From assembly GCA_003024785.1 (NCBI GenBank), contig PUQB01000687.1:61970-125969 (forward strand): DNA of 64,000 nucleotides, read 5' to 3'. The notes beneath the pieces are model-generated. The model ran no database searches, had not been told where the DNA came from, and was given only the letters and a program-made list of their open reading frames with translations. The translations under genes and the position numbers were made by a program. The stretch is from Selaginella tamariscina (lineage: Eukaryota > Streptophyta > Lycopodiopsida > Selaginellales > Selaginellaceae). Numbering within the stretch: the stretch's first letter is position 1; every line of letters begins with the position of its first letter. Of the stretch, positions 24,584 to 36,367 are shown piece after piece.

Positions 24584-25483
24584 TCATACATGTTTCAGTT
24601 GTTTTGCCTTTGTTTGCAGCCATGGATCCCTCAAAACTTGATCAATGGTGACTCTATACGTAGGATTTCCAGTTGTCATTTTCAATATCAACTCCTCTGC
24701 ACCATTACTGGACTGCTCAAACTGTAAGTATCTAGCTGCAATATCCACATTTTTCATCGCTTCTCCCCTGAGGAACTCGTTAGTTTCATGCATGTCAGTG
24801 GATATGTTTGTGTATGGATAGCTCCTCTCGACTAGAATGAACAGTATAAGTCCCAAGTTGTATACATCCACCTCCTTGCTGTAGCTTCCACGGTAAACTT
24901 CAGGAGCAACAAAACCCATTGTTCCTGCGATTTCGCTTAGTTTCTCTCCGGCTTGACAGTAAGTTGCCGTCCCAAAATCAGCCACCTGAAACACACGATA
25001 TATATGTGTGTGTAGATATGTATACATAAATACACTCACCTTGAACTCCCGGGTCTTTGTGACAAGTACATTCTCTGCCTTTAGATCACGATGAACAATG
25101 CCTTGAGAGTGAATTAGTTTGATGGTTCTGGCAAGCTTCAGGATTACTCGTGCTGCTTCATGCTCCCCAGCGGGAATGAGGCCCTTCTTAAGAGCACTTA
25201 ACAAGTCACATTCACACCTCTCCATAATTAAATAACTTCCTACGCTATCTTCATAATACTCTTGTAATGAAACTACACCTTTGACGCCTTTCAATTTCTT
25301 CATGATTTCCGCTTCTCTGCTGTCTTTAGGCCGGGCTTTCAGCACTTTGCAGACGGAAATCTGGCTCGAAGAGAACGGACTGTGTTTCTTTGGTACAATC
25401 TCGTAGACTCTTCCATAGTGTCCGCTTCCTAACTTTTCCAATACTCTGTATTTCTCACTCACCCAGCCAGGAACACACGCCAT
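24584..25483 (-). CDS. Minimal Ser/Thr protein kinase (CDPK/PPCK-like)
   Basis: Two exons (25483-25040 and 24985-24584) around a 54-nt intron; about 281 aa, essentially only a kinase domain. The frame is intact. Seen in order: glycine loop LGSGHYGRVYE, the lysine in VCKVLK, catalytic loop HRDLKAEN, DFG in VADFGTATY, APE in GFVAPEVYRGSY, and a C-lobe ending RDPWL. All catalytic residues are present, so it should be active. A domain-only plant kinase of this size with an HRDLK.EN loop resembles the calcium-dependent and PEP-carboxylase kinase group, but it has no EF hands and no diagnostic tail, so substrate is unknown. The intron lies just before the DFG motif. Confidence 0.85.
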   Translation of the reverse strand: MACVPGWVSEKYRVLEKLGSGHYGRVYEIVPKKHSPFSSSQISVCKVLKARPKDSREAEIMKKLKGVKGVVSLQEYYEDSVGSYLIMERCECDLLSALKKGLIPAGEHEAARVILKLARTIKLIHSQGIVHRDLKAENVLVTKTREFKVSVFMYTYLHTHIYRVFQVADFGTATYCQAGEKLSEIAGTMGFVAPEVYRGSYSKEVDVYNLGLILFILVERSYPYTNISTDMHETNEFLRGEAMKNVDIAARYLQFEQSSNGAEELILKMTTGNPTYRVTIDQVLRDPWLQTKAKQLKHV

Positions 25484-26046
25484 ACAGGAAGTTGTACTAA
25501 TGCATCAACGATGTGTACCATATATAACCATGTACTTTGAAAGGACATGAGAAGTACACAAAGGAATCACAGTGCATGTCCGTGCTGCTTGTGCTGCGTT
25601 TGTTTTGTCCACATGCATTCGAAGTGAAGGTTTACGGAGTGCAGTTTGGAATATGTGCCAGGTTGTAAAGTTTTTAGGTGTCATCAAAGAATAATGTTTT
25701 TAATGGTGGCATATTCCACATTTAATATACTCTTAGTCATGTGAAGAGAGGACAAAGTATATGTTAATTGGTAAGCTTATTCTGTTTTTGACTTATCAAC
25801 GTTTATTAAATATAAATTTTTAGTTAACTACTAATCATGTTTATTCAATAATAAGAGAGATTTTCACCTAAATTATATATTGCATATACTGTACATGTCT
25901 ATTACATTAAATTAATTGTGATTTTTAAGTAGATTAAAAGTTACACTGTGCATTAAGACATTTTAACAAGGCCTTCGTTAACAACCAACTTCGCTCAATT
26001 CATATTGTTCTACGGATTTTATAAATATATGTGAAGTTATACAATT

Positions 26047-26104
<58 letters not shown>

Positions 26105-27547
26105 ATTAAACTCCAAACTAAATAATGATAATAAACTTAATATTAATACTTAGTTGTTATTCCAGGTTCAAAGAATGAAGTAAATTTAGATTAATATATA
26201 ATATAATAACAATTATTATTATAGTTGTAACGAAAGAGGAATAGTAGTTCGTTTGCGGTTGTAAAATAATAAATATGAGATGCATTTGTCTTTTGTTTTT
26301 GTATTGACTAATAATATAAAGTAATAAATTTTAGGACACATACTAAAACGATGATGATGTTTTTATAATGACTACATGGTAATTATATAAAAGTATATTT
26401 GCTACATATGAAATCTCATTAAAATATTATAAAATATAATTTATTATTAACATCAGTATATTATAGTGGTTTATGGTGAGAAAATAGAATAATATAATTG
26501 ACATAAAAATTAAAATGATATTGTACTAAATAATAAAAGTGCTTATGATATATGATTTATGAATAGATTTGATAAAAGTGGAAAGTTAAAAAATAAAATA
26601 ATATTATTGATTTTAATAATGATAATAAATGATCTTAGGCCCATTTTTCATTAGTTAGTGGTTATTTAAACCTTCATAAATTAGAAAAATGCCACATCAT
26701 TAATAATTAGAAATTGTATATTAGTAGTTTATTTTTAATTCAATTAACCACTTCAATCTAATATTATAATGAGGTTTAATTGAGTGACTTATTCATTAAT
26801 AAATACAATAGTAAATAACCATAACCATTTTAATATATGTATATATATTTTTAAAAAATGTATTCTTACTAGGGGATTCTCTAAGCAACTAAGCTAATAG
26901 TATGTCAATTAATATATATTAAATTAAGAACAATTATGTTATAATTATTCTATTAATCATCATTAAAACATGGAATATATTGCTTCAAGATTTGAATTGT
27001 AATTTGTAAATGGTGACTTTGAGAGAAACTTATATTTAATATTGAGAGATGCTTCCATACATAACCTGATTGGGCCTAATGCAGCTAACGTGTGCTGTAG
27101 GATAACACGAGCATTTGTGTATATAGCTTGCAATAGTATATTATATACACAATTTAAACAATAGTAGCTTATACATGAAAAGGCTGTGGCAAAAACTTAA
27201 ACACAAACCATGGACCATATGGGAAGCATGACCAGCATGCAAGAAGCGTGCTAACACACACGAACACACACGCACACACCTGGCGGGTAAAGGGTTAGGT
27301 CTAAGAAAAACTTTTTTATATTTGACTTTTGATTCGAATATTCAAAGTTATTTTTAACTAATTAATTCCTTATTAAAAGGTCAAAAATAGCATGCCTTAC
27401 AAGACCGTGAGTCCGTTGTTTTTTTGAAGTGTTCGAGACACTGATTGCATCCCGGATTTTGTCCACAAATAAGGCATATTATGTGAAATATCACACGCTA
27501 GAATACAAAGTTACTACAGTTGCATATAAATTGACAAAAGAGGGCCA
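25484..27547. other. AT-rich intergenic region
   Basis: About 2 kb of AT-rich spacer with a long (TA)n run at 26,050-26,102. No gene seen. Confidence 0.6.
26050..26102. repeat. (TA)n microsatellite, about 26 units
   Basis: Uninterrupted TA dinucleotide run of about 52 bp in intergenic DNA. Confidence 0.9.
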
Positions 27548-29637
27548 ATGCCTTCTTCAGCAGAGATGGATTTACTCCCCTCAACACCGTCCAACAAGGT
27601 AGTTCATTACTATTTATATGAAATTCATATAGTAAATGTTTCATTTCTCATTAGATCTGTCAGTATGAAACTCACAGTGACGTTGTTCAGGGAAATATGC
27701 GGCTTATTTCATGTGCTGGTTGCTGGGTTTGGGGTCATTGTTTACATGGAACAGTATGCTCACTGTTATGGATTACTACAGCAAGTTTTCCCAGTAAGTG
27801 CATCTCAATTTTGGTTTGTTCATGTCAATGTGTGTGTTGTAATTGTTGTGTGCGCTCTCTTCCTCCACGTGGAGTGAGACAGCAAGAGACACGGACGTGC
27901 ATATATGTTATGCAAACGTGAACGCAAATCCAGTCTGTAATTATAACAACATGCGATGTACCACTTCTTACTCTCACCAGATTAGGAAATATATAAACAA
28001 TGTTTATTAAACATGGATTGGTGGCAGACACTAATTACATACAATGATGTTCAACTGTGCGTGTGTGTGTGTGTATAGAGAGAGAGAGAGAGAGAGAGAG
28101 TTTGATACGTTATAAAGTACTAAGCGAAGTGCGATTCCAACTTACGCGCTTGTAATCATGCGTTTTAACACGTTGGTCTGCAGGATTATCACCCGTCACG
28201 TGTACTTACACTGGTCTATCAACCCTTTGCTGTGATAACTACGGGAATCTTAGCGTACTATGAAGCTAAAGTCAATACACGCTTCCGCATTGTGTTTGGC
28301 TACGCACTTTTCTTTGTCTCTTCGACACTTGTACCCATTGTAAGTTACATGTGCGTGCGTGTGCGTGTGTGTTATACTTCATGTGAATGCAGCTGGACTT
28401 GGCTACTTCAGGACGTGGTGGCATTGGAACATATATTGGTGTATGCGTGTTAAGTGCCTGTTTCGGTCTAGCAGATGCATTTGTCCAAGGTGGAATTGTT
28501 GGAGACTTGTCTTACATGAATCCCAACTTCCTTCAGGTCAACTCACACGCGCACACACACATGCACACGCACGCATATGCATATAGAAGTTTTCTTGTGC
28601 CTGCAGTCATTCTCAGCAGGATTGGCTGCTTCTGGTGCTACTACTTCTGGCTTGAGATTGATCACGAAAGCAGCCTTCCCAGATACCAGGAGTGGGTTCC
28701 GCAAAGGAGCTCGTAAGTTCATATATTATATGTATATCACACACACAAACCAGTGTATATAACTATTTTTTAATGTTTCAGTTACTTTCTTCTTCATATC
28801 TGCCTTCTTTGAGCTCATCTGCGTTTAATGTACGCATATATCTTCCCAAATCTAGAAATGGTAAAGCACTACCGTAAAGCCGCTGCACTCGAGGGTGCAA
28901 CCACAGTTACTGCAGATCTTGCCGCCGGTGGCGTTTGAAATTACAAAAATGGACCAGGTATATGATATGCATATAATATATATTCTGGTAAACTTTTTAT
29001 ATATTATACTATAGGACACAGAGAAGCAAAACACAAGGCTGTCCAACTTGGAACTTCTCTCACAGAATGCGGACTATGCATTCGATCTGTTTGCCATCTA
29101 CGTGCTCACACTGTCTATATTTCCTGGATTCTTAGCTGAAGACACTGGCACACACAGTTTAGGATCATGGTAATGAGTGTGTGTAATAATACTTTGATAT
29201 TTATATTTATTAATTACAGGTATGTGGTGGTTGATTGCAATGTACAACGTTAGGAGACCTCATTGGACGATATTTACCATTGATTAAAGCAATTAACATT
29301 AAGTCTAGGCCATTGTTACTCATACTAATTATTGGAAGATTCGCGTTTATTCCTGCTTTCTATTTTACCGCCAAGTATGGTGACCAAGGCTGGATGCTCA
29401 TGCTCTGTATCTTGCTGGGCATTACAAATGGACATCTTACCGTCTGTGTTTCTTGTTCAGGCACCAACGGGTTACAAGGTTAGATAACACACACACACAC
29501 ACGCACACATACACTTTTGATTATTGTAGGGACCGGAGCAAAATGCATTGGGAAATATTCTGGTGTTTTTCCTGCTTGGGGGCATTTTTGCAGGTGTAAC
29601 TTTGGATTGGTTATGGCTCATTGGTAAGGGCTGGTAG
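27548..29637 (+). CDS. Equilibrative nucleoside transporter (ENT/SLC29 family)
   Basis: Nine exons: 27548-27598, 27691-27793, 28184-28339, 28393-28536, 28607-28712, 28782-28957, 29015-29169, 29220-29478, 29530-29637; about 415 aa. Plant ENT signatures: LGSLFTWNSMLTVMDYY, then DYHPSRVLTLVYQPFA, DLATSGRGGIGTYIG, QGGIVGDLSYM, FSAGLAASGATTSGLRLITK, GDLIGRYLP, and the end NALGNILVFFLLGGIFAGV. Family topology is 11 membrane spans; they move nucleosides and nucleobases across plasma membrane or tonoplast, in plants often with proton symport. The motifs are closest to the ENT3/6/7 group. The frame is disturbed at the exon 1/2 junction, near 28,827 and 28,937, and in exon 8 (29,231-29,256), each by about one base. 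The stop is 85 bp from the convergent HIPP stop. Confidence 0.88.
28075..28100. repeat. (GA)n microsatellite in ENT intron 2
   Basis: About 12 GA units just after a GT run (28,058-28,073), inside ENT intron 2. Confidence 0.85.
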
Positions 29638-29722
29638 TACTGTGTTTAGTTCACCATTGTATATTCTCTTTTTTATCATACACTATATACAAGAGAAAGT
29701 TGTTACATTACAAAGGCATATG

Positions 29723-30046
29723 TTACATGATAGAACAAGCTGCATTAGGATTCTCATCACTAAACATGGTGGTGACCTTGTCATCATGGAGGGGCTTGTA
29801 CTTGGTTTGCATTCCGTAGTCATGGTTGTACGCCATAGTCTCCTCGACCTCGTCAAAGCGGGCATATGTGGCGAGTGTCGGATCAAATTGATGCTGTGGC
29901 CAAAGCTCCACAGGCTTCCCTGTCTTGCTCAGCCTCTTCATCAACTTCTTTGGATCGACATTGCCCGTAACTGTTACCTTTTGTAACTTCCTATCAATGT
30001 CCAATGTACTTATGCCTGCACACATACAAAATTTACTATATGCATG

Positions 30047-30116
<70 letters not shown>

Positions 30117-30274
30117 AGTAAGTGAATGCATTATCTATGCCACAGATTTTACTATATACATGTTTCATACACACACAAGTATTTCACTTGGAAGGACACA
30201 CGGGACTACTCGAATGTGTCGTATATTAAGTATGTACGTCTATGAACACGTGCAGAGAGAGAGAGGTTATAAAG

Positions 30275-30340
<66 letters not shown>

Positions 30341-30976
30341 ATATATATATATATATATATATATTTATTTATATATGAGAGAGCGTATAGTATGTACGTC
30401 TATGAAGACACATGCAAAGAGAGAAAGTAGCTTTACGGCTAAGTGAATGCATATATACATGTGCATAGCTATTATATTATATGTGTGTGCGTGTGGGGCC
30501 TTTACACGCACACACACAGACATACATATGTATGTATGTCTGTATATGTATATGTATATCTACCAAGGCTAAGTGGGAGTGGAAATTAAATAATGTATTA
30601 AACCATAAACTAGATCCTGAATCTCAGGAACTAAAAGATATAACTGATAAGATCAGCAACAATTAAGAAATCCTGAATCGAAGGATCTCTAAGATAAAGA
30701 AACAGAATATTCTGGTTACATAATTTCTTAGATATATACTGAAAGAGAGCCTCTTCAAATTGTTACAAACCATGTCATATATGATTATATATTTAACAAG
30801 ATTGAACATGTAAAGTTAAATAATTACCTGGAAGCATAGCTAGAGCTCTTCTTATTTTACGTTCGCATTTTTCATGACGCATTGGAATCAGAAGCTCGAT
30901 AACCTGAAGAAGAACACAAGAAAATGGTTAAGATTTTGAAAATTTACTACACAACAAGCATAAAACTTACTCCCAT
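29723..30976 (-). CDS. Heavy-metal-associated isoprenylated plant protein (HIPP) with altered metal site
   Basis: Three exons: 30976-30971 (only ATGGGA), 30903-30828 and 30015-29723; about 124 aa in one intact frame. Reads MG, then VIELLIPMRHEKCERKIRRA, LAMLPGISTLDIDRKLQKVT, VTGNVDPKKLMKRL and KTGKPVELWPQH, a complete HMA fold, and ends FSDENPNAACSIM. The last four residues are a CaaX box for farnesylation, which defines HIPPs, and FSDENP is the usual HIPP lead-in. HIPPs bind metals or partner proteins at membranes and in the nucleus and respond to drought, cold and cadmium. Here the usual MxCxxC becomes MRHEKC: the first Cys is lost, so single-site metal binding should be weak. Intron 2 (812 nt) carries a large inverted microsatellite. 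Confidence 0.88.
30052..30364. repeat. Inverted microsatellite pair (TA)n(GA)n / (CT)n(TA)n in HIPP intron 2
   Basis: The left arm (30,052-30,112) is TA repeats running into GA repeats. The right arm (30,278-30,364) is CT repeats running into TA repeats. The arms are reverse complements in order and type and are separated by about 165 bp, so the transcript can fold into one long hairpin. Confidence 0.85.
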
Positions 30977-32003
30977 TTGGATAAAAGCTGACAATTATGA
31001 TTATCTATAGTCTTTTGGAGAATCTGTGTGGCCACACAAAGGTTATTTCACAGCATTTAAATCCAGACAGACTGGCAGTTGCCGGTTAAAGCCGCCTTGA
31101 TCCAGCCGTGAACTCTTGGACGCTTGCGATGTACACACGGGATCGTACAATTGCGCCGGAGTCTGCTGGACATATCTACGCGGTGATTGCTGATTGGCTC
31201 TAGCGTTGACCTTCATCCTCTGTACTTGGGCCACGTGTGTCATTCTCTTTCAGGATTCACTCTGTCCAACGGAACACTACAAGGCGGGACAGCCGTACAC
31301 GTGGCACGTATGATGATAAAACTAGGTTTATACCACTTTTTAGGGCTTTTGTCATACAGGTAAGATAGTGGAGGAATTCGCTAACAAAGGGAGTGCTTGA
31401 TCGGACTTCTGTGGTAAGCGCCTCTCTTTCTTCATGAAAAAGAATGAATTTCTTGATAAATACGCAGGTCTCGGTCTTGTGTTCAAAGAATCTGCATTGG
31501 AAGAACGAGAATCGCTACAAAATGTGTGATTGATCGTATTTGCCTGATGCAGCTAGGAAGATCGGTAAGCGCCTGTTGATAAAGCTTCAAAATGCGTGTT
31601 TGAGCACATCTTTATGATGCAGGTAGGAAAAGCTCGCGGCTTCGACAAAATTCATTCTTTGCTTGGATTTCTACCGCAAAGGCGATATTTGATTGGTCGC
31701 CTTAACTACAGGTAAGCTGTTTTCCGTTTTTCTCACGATGAGAATGACCATTTAGCGTTTTGTAGCGGTTTCTTTCCGCCTACTTGTTCTGGAAGATCTT
31801 TCCAACTTGTTCTGGAAGATCTTTCCAGGTAGGTATTGCTCACACGCCGCCGTTTTCGGAAATTCATGCTTGATCTTATTTTGTGGAACAGAAATGACAG
31901 ACACAACAGACGATATAGCGGAGGAGATTTCTTTTCAGGCAATTAACATCTCCTCGGCAATCTGCTCAACGATTATTTACAGAGAGAAGTAGGTGCTCAG
32001 AAG
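30977..32003. promoter_or_regulatory. HIPP upstream region with two G-box/ABRE motifs; unassigned spacer
   Basis: Two CACGTG cores lie at 31,232-31,237 and 31,298-31,303, the second inside ACACGTGGC, an ABRE-like match. They sit 256-322 bp upstream of the HIPP start and could drive it. The rest (31,380-31,990) has several GT- and AG-bounded stretches and two diverged copies of a roughly 120-bp unit (31,497-31,565 and 31,580-31,640), but no convincing coding frame beyond a short one starting at 31,890 (MTDTTDDIAEEISFQ). Confidence 0.4.
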
Positions 32004-32464
32004 GTTGAATAGTTACGAACGTGAACACAGAACATGAATACGAGTTTCAGATTGCAGGAACCCGTAGAACACGAATCACGGTTCACCTTGGCTCATGAAT
32101 ATTCTAATGAATATTTTAAGAATATGTTATTTTTAAATTATATTATTCTAAAATATGTTATTTTTTATTATATTATTTTTAATTTTGATTTGCACATAAA
32201 CTCTATAAATTACTCAAATATCTCAAAGAAGGATGTTGGATTCTGTGCCCTGAATGGCTGTGTGACGTCGTGCGCCCTAAAAGAATATTCTATGAGTATA
32301 TTTAGCAAGAATATTTTGAACAGTGTTTCATGTTCCGAACACGAGCCGTGTTCGTAACATGAAACATTGTTCACAAACACGCCCGTGGAAACACGACCCA
32401 TGGCCGTGTTCGTGAAACACGGTGAACACAGCCGGAATCCCAGCTGTGTTCGTAACTATTGAAC
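32004..32464. mobile_element. MITE-like element with terminal inverted repeats
   Basis: The left end GTTGAATAGTTACGAAC and the right end (reverse complement GTTCAATAGTTACGAAC) match at 16 of 17 positions. The 6-bp direct repeat GCTCAG flanks it (31,995-32,000 and 32,467-32,472). The body is non-coding and contains many short CGTGTTCG/CGAACACG motifs and GAATATTC-like motifs. Size about 460 bp. A superfamily cannot be fixed; the near-8-bp flanking repeat would fit hAT. Confidence 0.6.
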
Positions 32465-32472
32465 GAGCTCAG

Positions 32473-35048
32473 GTATGTTTTGCGTGCTCTTCAAATAGTC
32501 AAATATATTCAATTACATAACATCACACACACACACAAACATCTGATTAGTATATGCATTTTGATAAGCAGTTGTGGGTCTATATGGAACATACTGCATC
32601 CTTTTTCCATTGGAATGTGTACTTAAAACTCTCTCTCTCTCTCTCTCCACCTTATCTATCTATATGTATGTGTAACACGCACACGCACACATCTTACGTG
32701 AAGTTTGGTCACCAAGAGGTTTTTTACTTTTACGTACATATATAATATCCATGTTTGTGTATGTACCTCTGTGTGTGTGTGTGTGTGTGTGATAGAGAGA
32801 TAAGGGGAGGCAGGTTGGTCTTGGCCGTTAAACTGCAGTGTGGCGGAGAATGGCTTTGCAGCCATCAAAATCCTGTGACGACGACAACATACACAAACTA
32901 CATAAAAACACACTTCAAAGCTCCAAAACTAACAAGCGGTACAAGACCTAGATGTGTGTGCGTGTGTGCGTGCGTGTGTGTTTATGACCAATGTCATTGA
33001 GTATAAATATTTCTTATAATAATTTAATATACTTTAGTAATTATTATAAATATAACACCATACAATTTAATAGAACTATATATGTTTAAATAGTTAGAAG
33101 CTAAAAATTAATTATAAATATTATTAATTTTTATAAACTATACTGATTTTTTTACTTTAATTTTTATATGAAGTTTATATATGTAATTGAACCTCTGGGG
33201 TTAAATACGTAAATACATCAAAATTTTAAAGGTATATATGTAACATATAGTAATATGTAACATATAGTAACCATTTGATTTAATGAAAAAAGAAATTAAA
33301 AGTTAAAGGAAAAAGAATGTTTAAAGGTCTTCTTGATTTATTTCTCCAAAAATACATATAAAATTAATAAATAATTAATAATATTGGGACTTGACATGTG
33401 TTTTATACTACGATTTCTATTAGTTATATCTTGTGAAGATTGTTTTAGTTATATTCAATATATATGTTAAAAATCAGTAGTTAAATGTTTATTCAATATA
33501 GAAAAAGTTACCTCTAGCTTTTTTCAAATTACCCTCTAGTTTTGAAACAATTATCAATACTTTTGAATTAATACACATACATAGGCACATATAATATATT
33601 GTTAATGTTAAAATATATAACATTGCATGTGTGTGTATGTTTGTGTATTATTAAGTTCATTGAATATATACAACTTCAAATAAACTAGTCGTCTCTTTCA
33701 CTTTCATTTAAATTATTATGCTAACTCACTATACTAATTCACAATGTTAGAGACATAAATTTATTTTAATACTAATACACATGCTCACTATTGATGGACT
33801 TAATTATTTAATAATAATTAATTAATTAATTATAAATTTTATTTTTAACTTAGTGAATTTATTTTTAAATTAAACACTTAAGTTAACTTAATTATTATTT
33901 TGAATTTAGTAAGTTTATTTCTTAACCTAGATATTATTTTCATTTAATGAGTTTATCTTTAAGTTTATAGGTTTACCTATGGTTGGAATTAATTATTTAA
34001 TGACTATTAATTTATTTATTCTTAACTTGGTGAACTTATTCATAAGTTAGAATTTTAAATAAATTATTATTTTTAACCTAATGAATTTACTACATCATAC
34101 ATAATCTATACATACTCCAACTATTTGATAATGCCATGTGTGTTTATGATTTAATATGGATAGGATAATATTAAGACAGTGTTAATGAAAATTTAGTTAA
34201 CTTAATTATTATTAACTTAAATTAAATTCTTATCTAATGAGTTATTTTAGGTTTACTCATCCATATTTAATAGCTTTTTAACTTTTTGTGAGTTTTATTC
34301 ACATATGCCTTCACCTTTAATAATCTTTTTACTATTATAAAGTCATTTTTATCCTCACCTTTAGGAGGGTCTAGACTCTACAAGGCAAATTTCCTTACCC
34401 TTATCACATGTTAGGTTTAAATAAAAAATTTGAAAATATATTAAAATAAATAGTTAAAGTTTTTAAATTTATTTAACTTATATAAATAAATTTAAGAAAT
34501 ATATAATTTTAATATATTTATTTTATTTTTAAAAATAAAATTTATTAAATTTAAATTAATAACATAAGAATAAATAAGGGTGAATACATTGTTTCAAGTT
34601 GGACTCTTAATTCAAATTCTTAATTACTTTTAACTTAAATATTATTTTTAATATGACATTTGTATGTCATATACAATGCACGATCGTTCATGACACATAC
34701 TTAATTTAACGTCATGACACATACCCAATCTAACGGTGTGACAATGCCAGACGGATATTAATGGCATTTACTAACCCAGATACTGTCACAGACTTTAAGA
34801 TTTGATTTAAAATAAACATGAATGGCGCATGGATATAAGTGTGTACTATATGACACACACACGTTATCATAATAAAAAAATTACATTTGACACAATTATC
34901 TAAACTTAGACAGGAAACTCAAGAAATCATTAATATAATTATTATTATACCTTATTTTACACTTATTACTTTTTAAATTTTATATTTATCTTAATAACAT
35001 TTTTAAGTAAACCAAATGTGTGCACAGTATATTCATATATTATTATTA
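32473..35048. other. AT-rich intergenic region with one possible small exon
   Basis: Mostly featureless AT-rich DNA with GT/CT tracts near 32,630-32,650 and 32,770-32,790. On the minus strand near 32,865 an ATG opens MAAKPFSATLQFNGQDQPAS, which could be a first exon, but no continuation was found. From 33.0 to 35.0 kb I see nothing. Confidence 0.5.
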
Positions 35049-35057
35049 TTAAAATAA

Positions 35058-35632
35058 GAAAATGTTATAATGACACGATGATTTACTAAAATGACTTAAC
35101 ACATCGGTAACCATCATTGGTGAGTACACCTCTCTTTATATATATAAATAAAAAATCATTGTTACCATTAGCTACTTCACTGTATCTATGGGACATGCAA
35201 AGCAAGAAGGGAAAAAAGTGCATTACACACAATCAAAACGAGCTCTTGTAGTAACTGTCCCAGCCATTGTAGCAAGCATTACTGCCCCAACAAGTTTTGG
35301 CACCATAAGAGTATAAACAACAGTTGTGTAGAAAGTGCAATCAACCTGATCACAATCAGTGACTTGTCCCAGCTGGCTAACAATGAATAGACTTTTTGTT
35401 CAGTTGGACGTGATGTTGCAAGAGAGAGCTCATTCTAATTGTGTACAGTGGGCTTTTCTTCCTTCCTATCTTGTCTGCCCCATAGATGCAGTGTGAAATA
35501 ACTGATGTTACAAAGATTCTTTATTTATATATATATTAGGAGATGTATACTCATTACGTGGCAAAATTCACTATATAACTGACAATGTGTTAAGTCATTG
35601 TAGTAAATCACCATGTCGTTATAACATTTCCC
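35058..35632. mobile_element. Pack-MULE-like element (non-autonomous Mutator type)
   Basis: The two ends are inverted repeats of about 50 bp: left GAAAATGTTATAATGACA... and right (reverse complement) GGGAAATGTTATAACGACA..., both continuing through ATTTACTA and AATGACTTAACACAT. A perfect 9-bp direct repeat TTAAAATAA flanks it (35,049-35,057 and 35,633-35,641), as expected for the Mutator superfamily. The body has no transposase. On the minus strand (about 35,385-35,223) it holds an open stretch reading LFIVSQLGQVTDCDQVDCTF, then YTLMVPKLVGAVMLATMAGT, ending RARFDCV and a stop, which looks like the last exon of a membrane protein captured from the host. Source gene not recognised. Confidence 0.75.
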
Positions 35633-36052
35633 TTAAAATAATTCCAAAATCACATATGCACGTGGATATATTATATATACCAGTATATTAGTAAATATTC
35701 GTATTAAAGCTATACGGATACACAGTATACCTTGAGGGTGGAGAAGTAAATGCGCTTTGGAACAAGACCGTCTAAGTTCAGGCTGTTTTCAGAGCTGGTA
35801 AGTGGGAAAGCTTCAGTCAGGAGTGAACAAAAGCAAGTTTCTACCGTAGTCGCCGAATTAAAAAGCATGCAGTAACTCAAGAGACGTAGAGCATGGGAAA
35901 TCAATCCATGCCGTGGCCACTGCATTCTCAGACAAGTTCAACATGTACATAGCAAGCTCGCTAATCAACATGTATATGAAATGTGGTCGAGTGCATGAAG
36001 CTCAAAACATCTTCAACAGCCTACAACAACCGGATGTCGTGTGTTGGAACGG

Positions 36053-36061
36053 CCTCATCTC
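36053..36061 (+). repeat. MULE target-site duplication, left copy
   Basis: CCTCATCTC, identical to 44,829-44,837. Nine bases is the standard Mutator-superfamily duplication length. Confidence 0.92.
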
Positions 36062-36100
36062 GGGTTTGACATTTCCTCGCGCAGTTTGCCGAGCGTACGG
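36062..36100 (+). repeat. MULE left terminal inverted repeat
   Basis: Imperfect TIR of about 35-40 bp starting GGG. The shared blocks with the right end are ATTTC, GCGCAG and CGAGC. Confidence 0.65.
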
Positions 36101-36367
36101 ATTTCCGTCATACCGGAATATTCCATTCCGTACAGAATATTCATTTTCATATAAAGAAATATTCTGGGTGCGGCGGCGGGCAATCATGGCGGCACGGTAA
36201 TGTGTCAAAGTTTCACAAATTTGGGGGTTAATCTGACATATATATTTATATATTATATTTATATTTATGTTTTTATTTTTTTAATATTTATATTTATAAC
36301 TATAATTATATTTTTATATAAATACCGCATCAAACTAAATAAAAATTACAATAAAAACATAACTCAA

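Noticed and set aside
31043-31243. 66-codon minus-strand frame starting MTHVAQVQRM
   Set aside because: No family, overlaps the HIPP upstream region with G-boxes, and no splice link to the HIPP exons.
34680-34760. Short direct repeats CATGACACATAC
   Set aside because: Two copies only, no ends or duplications, in featureless AT-rich spacer.
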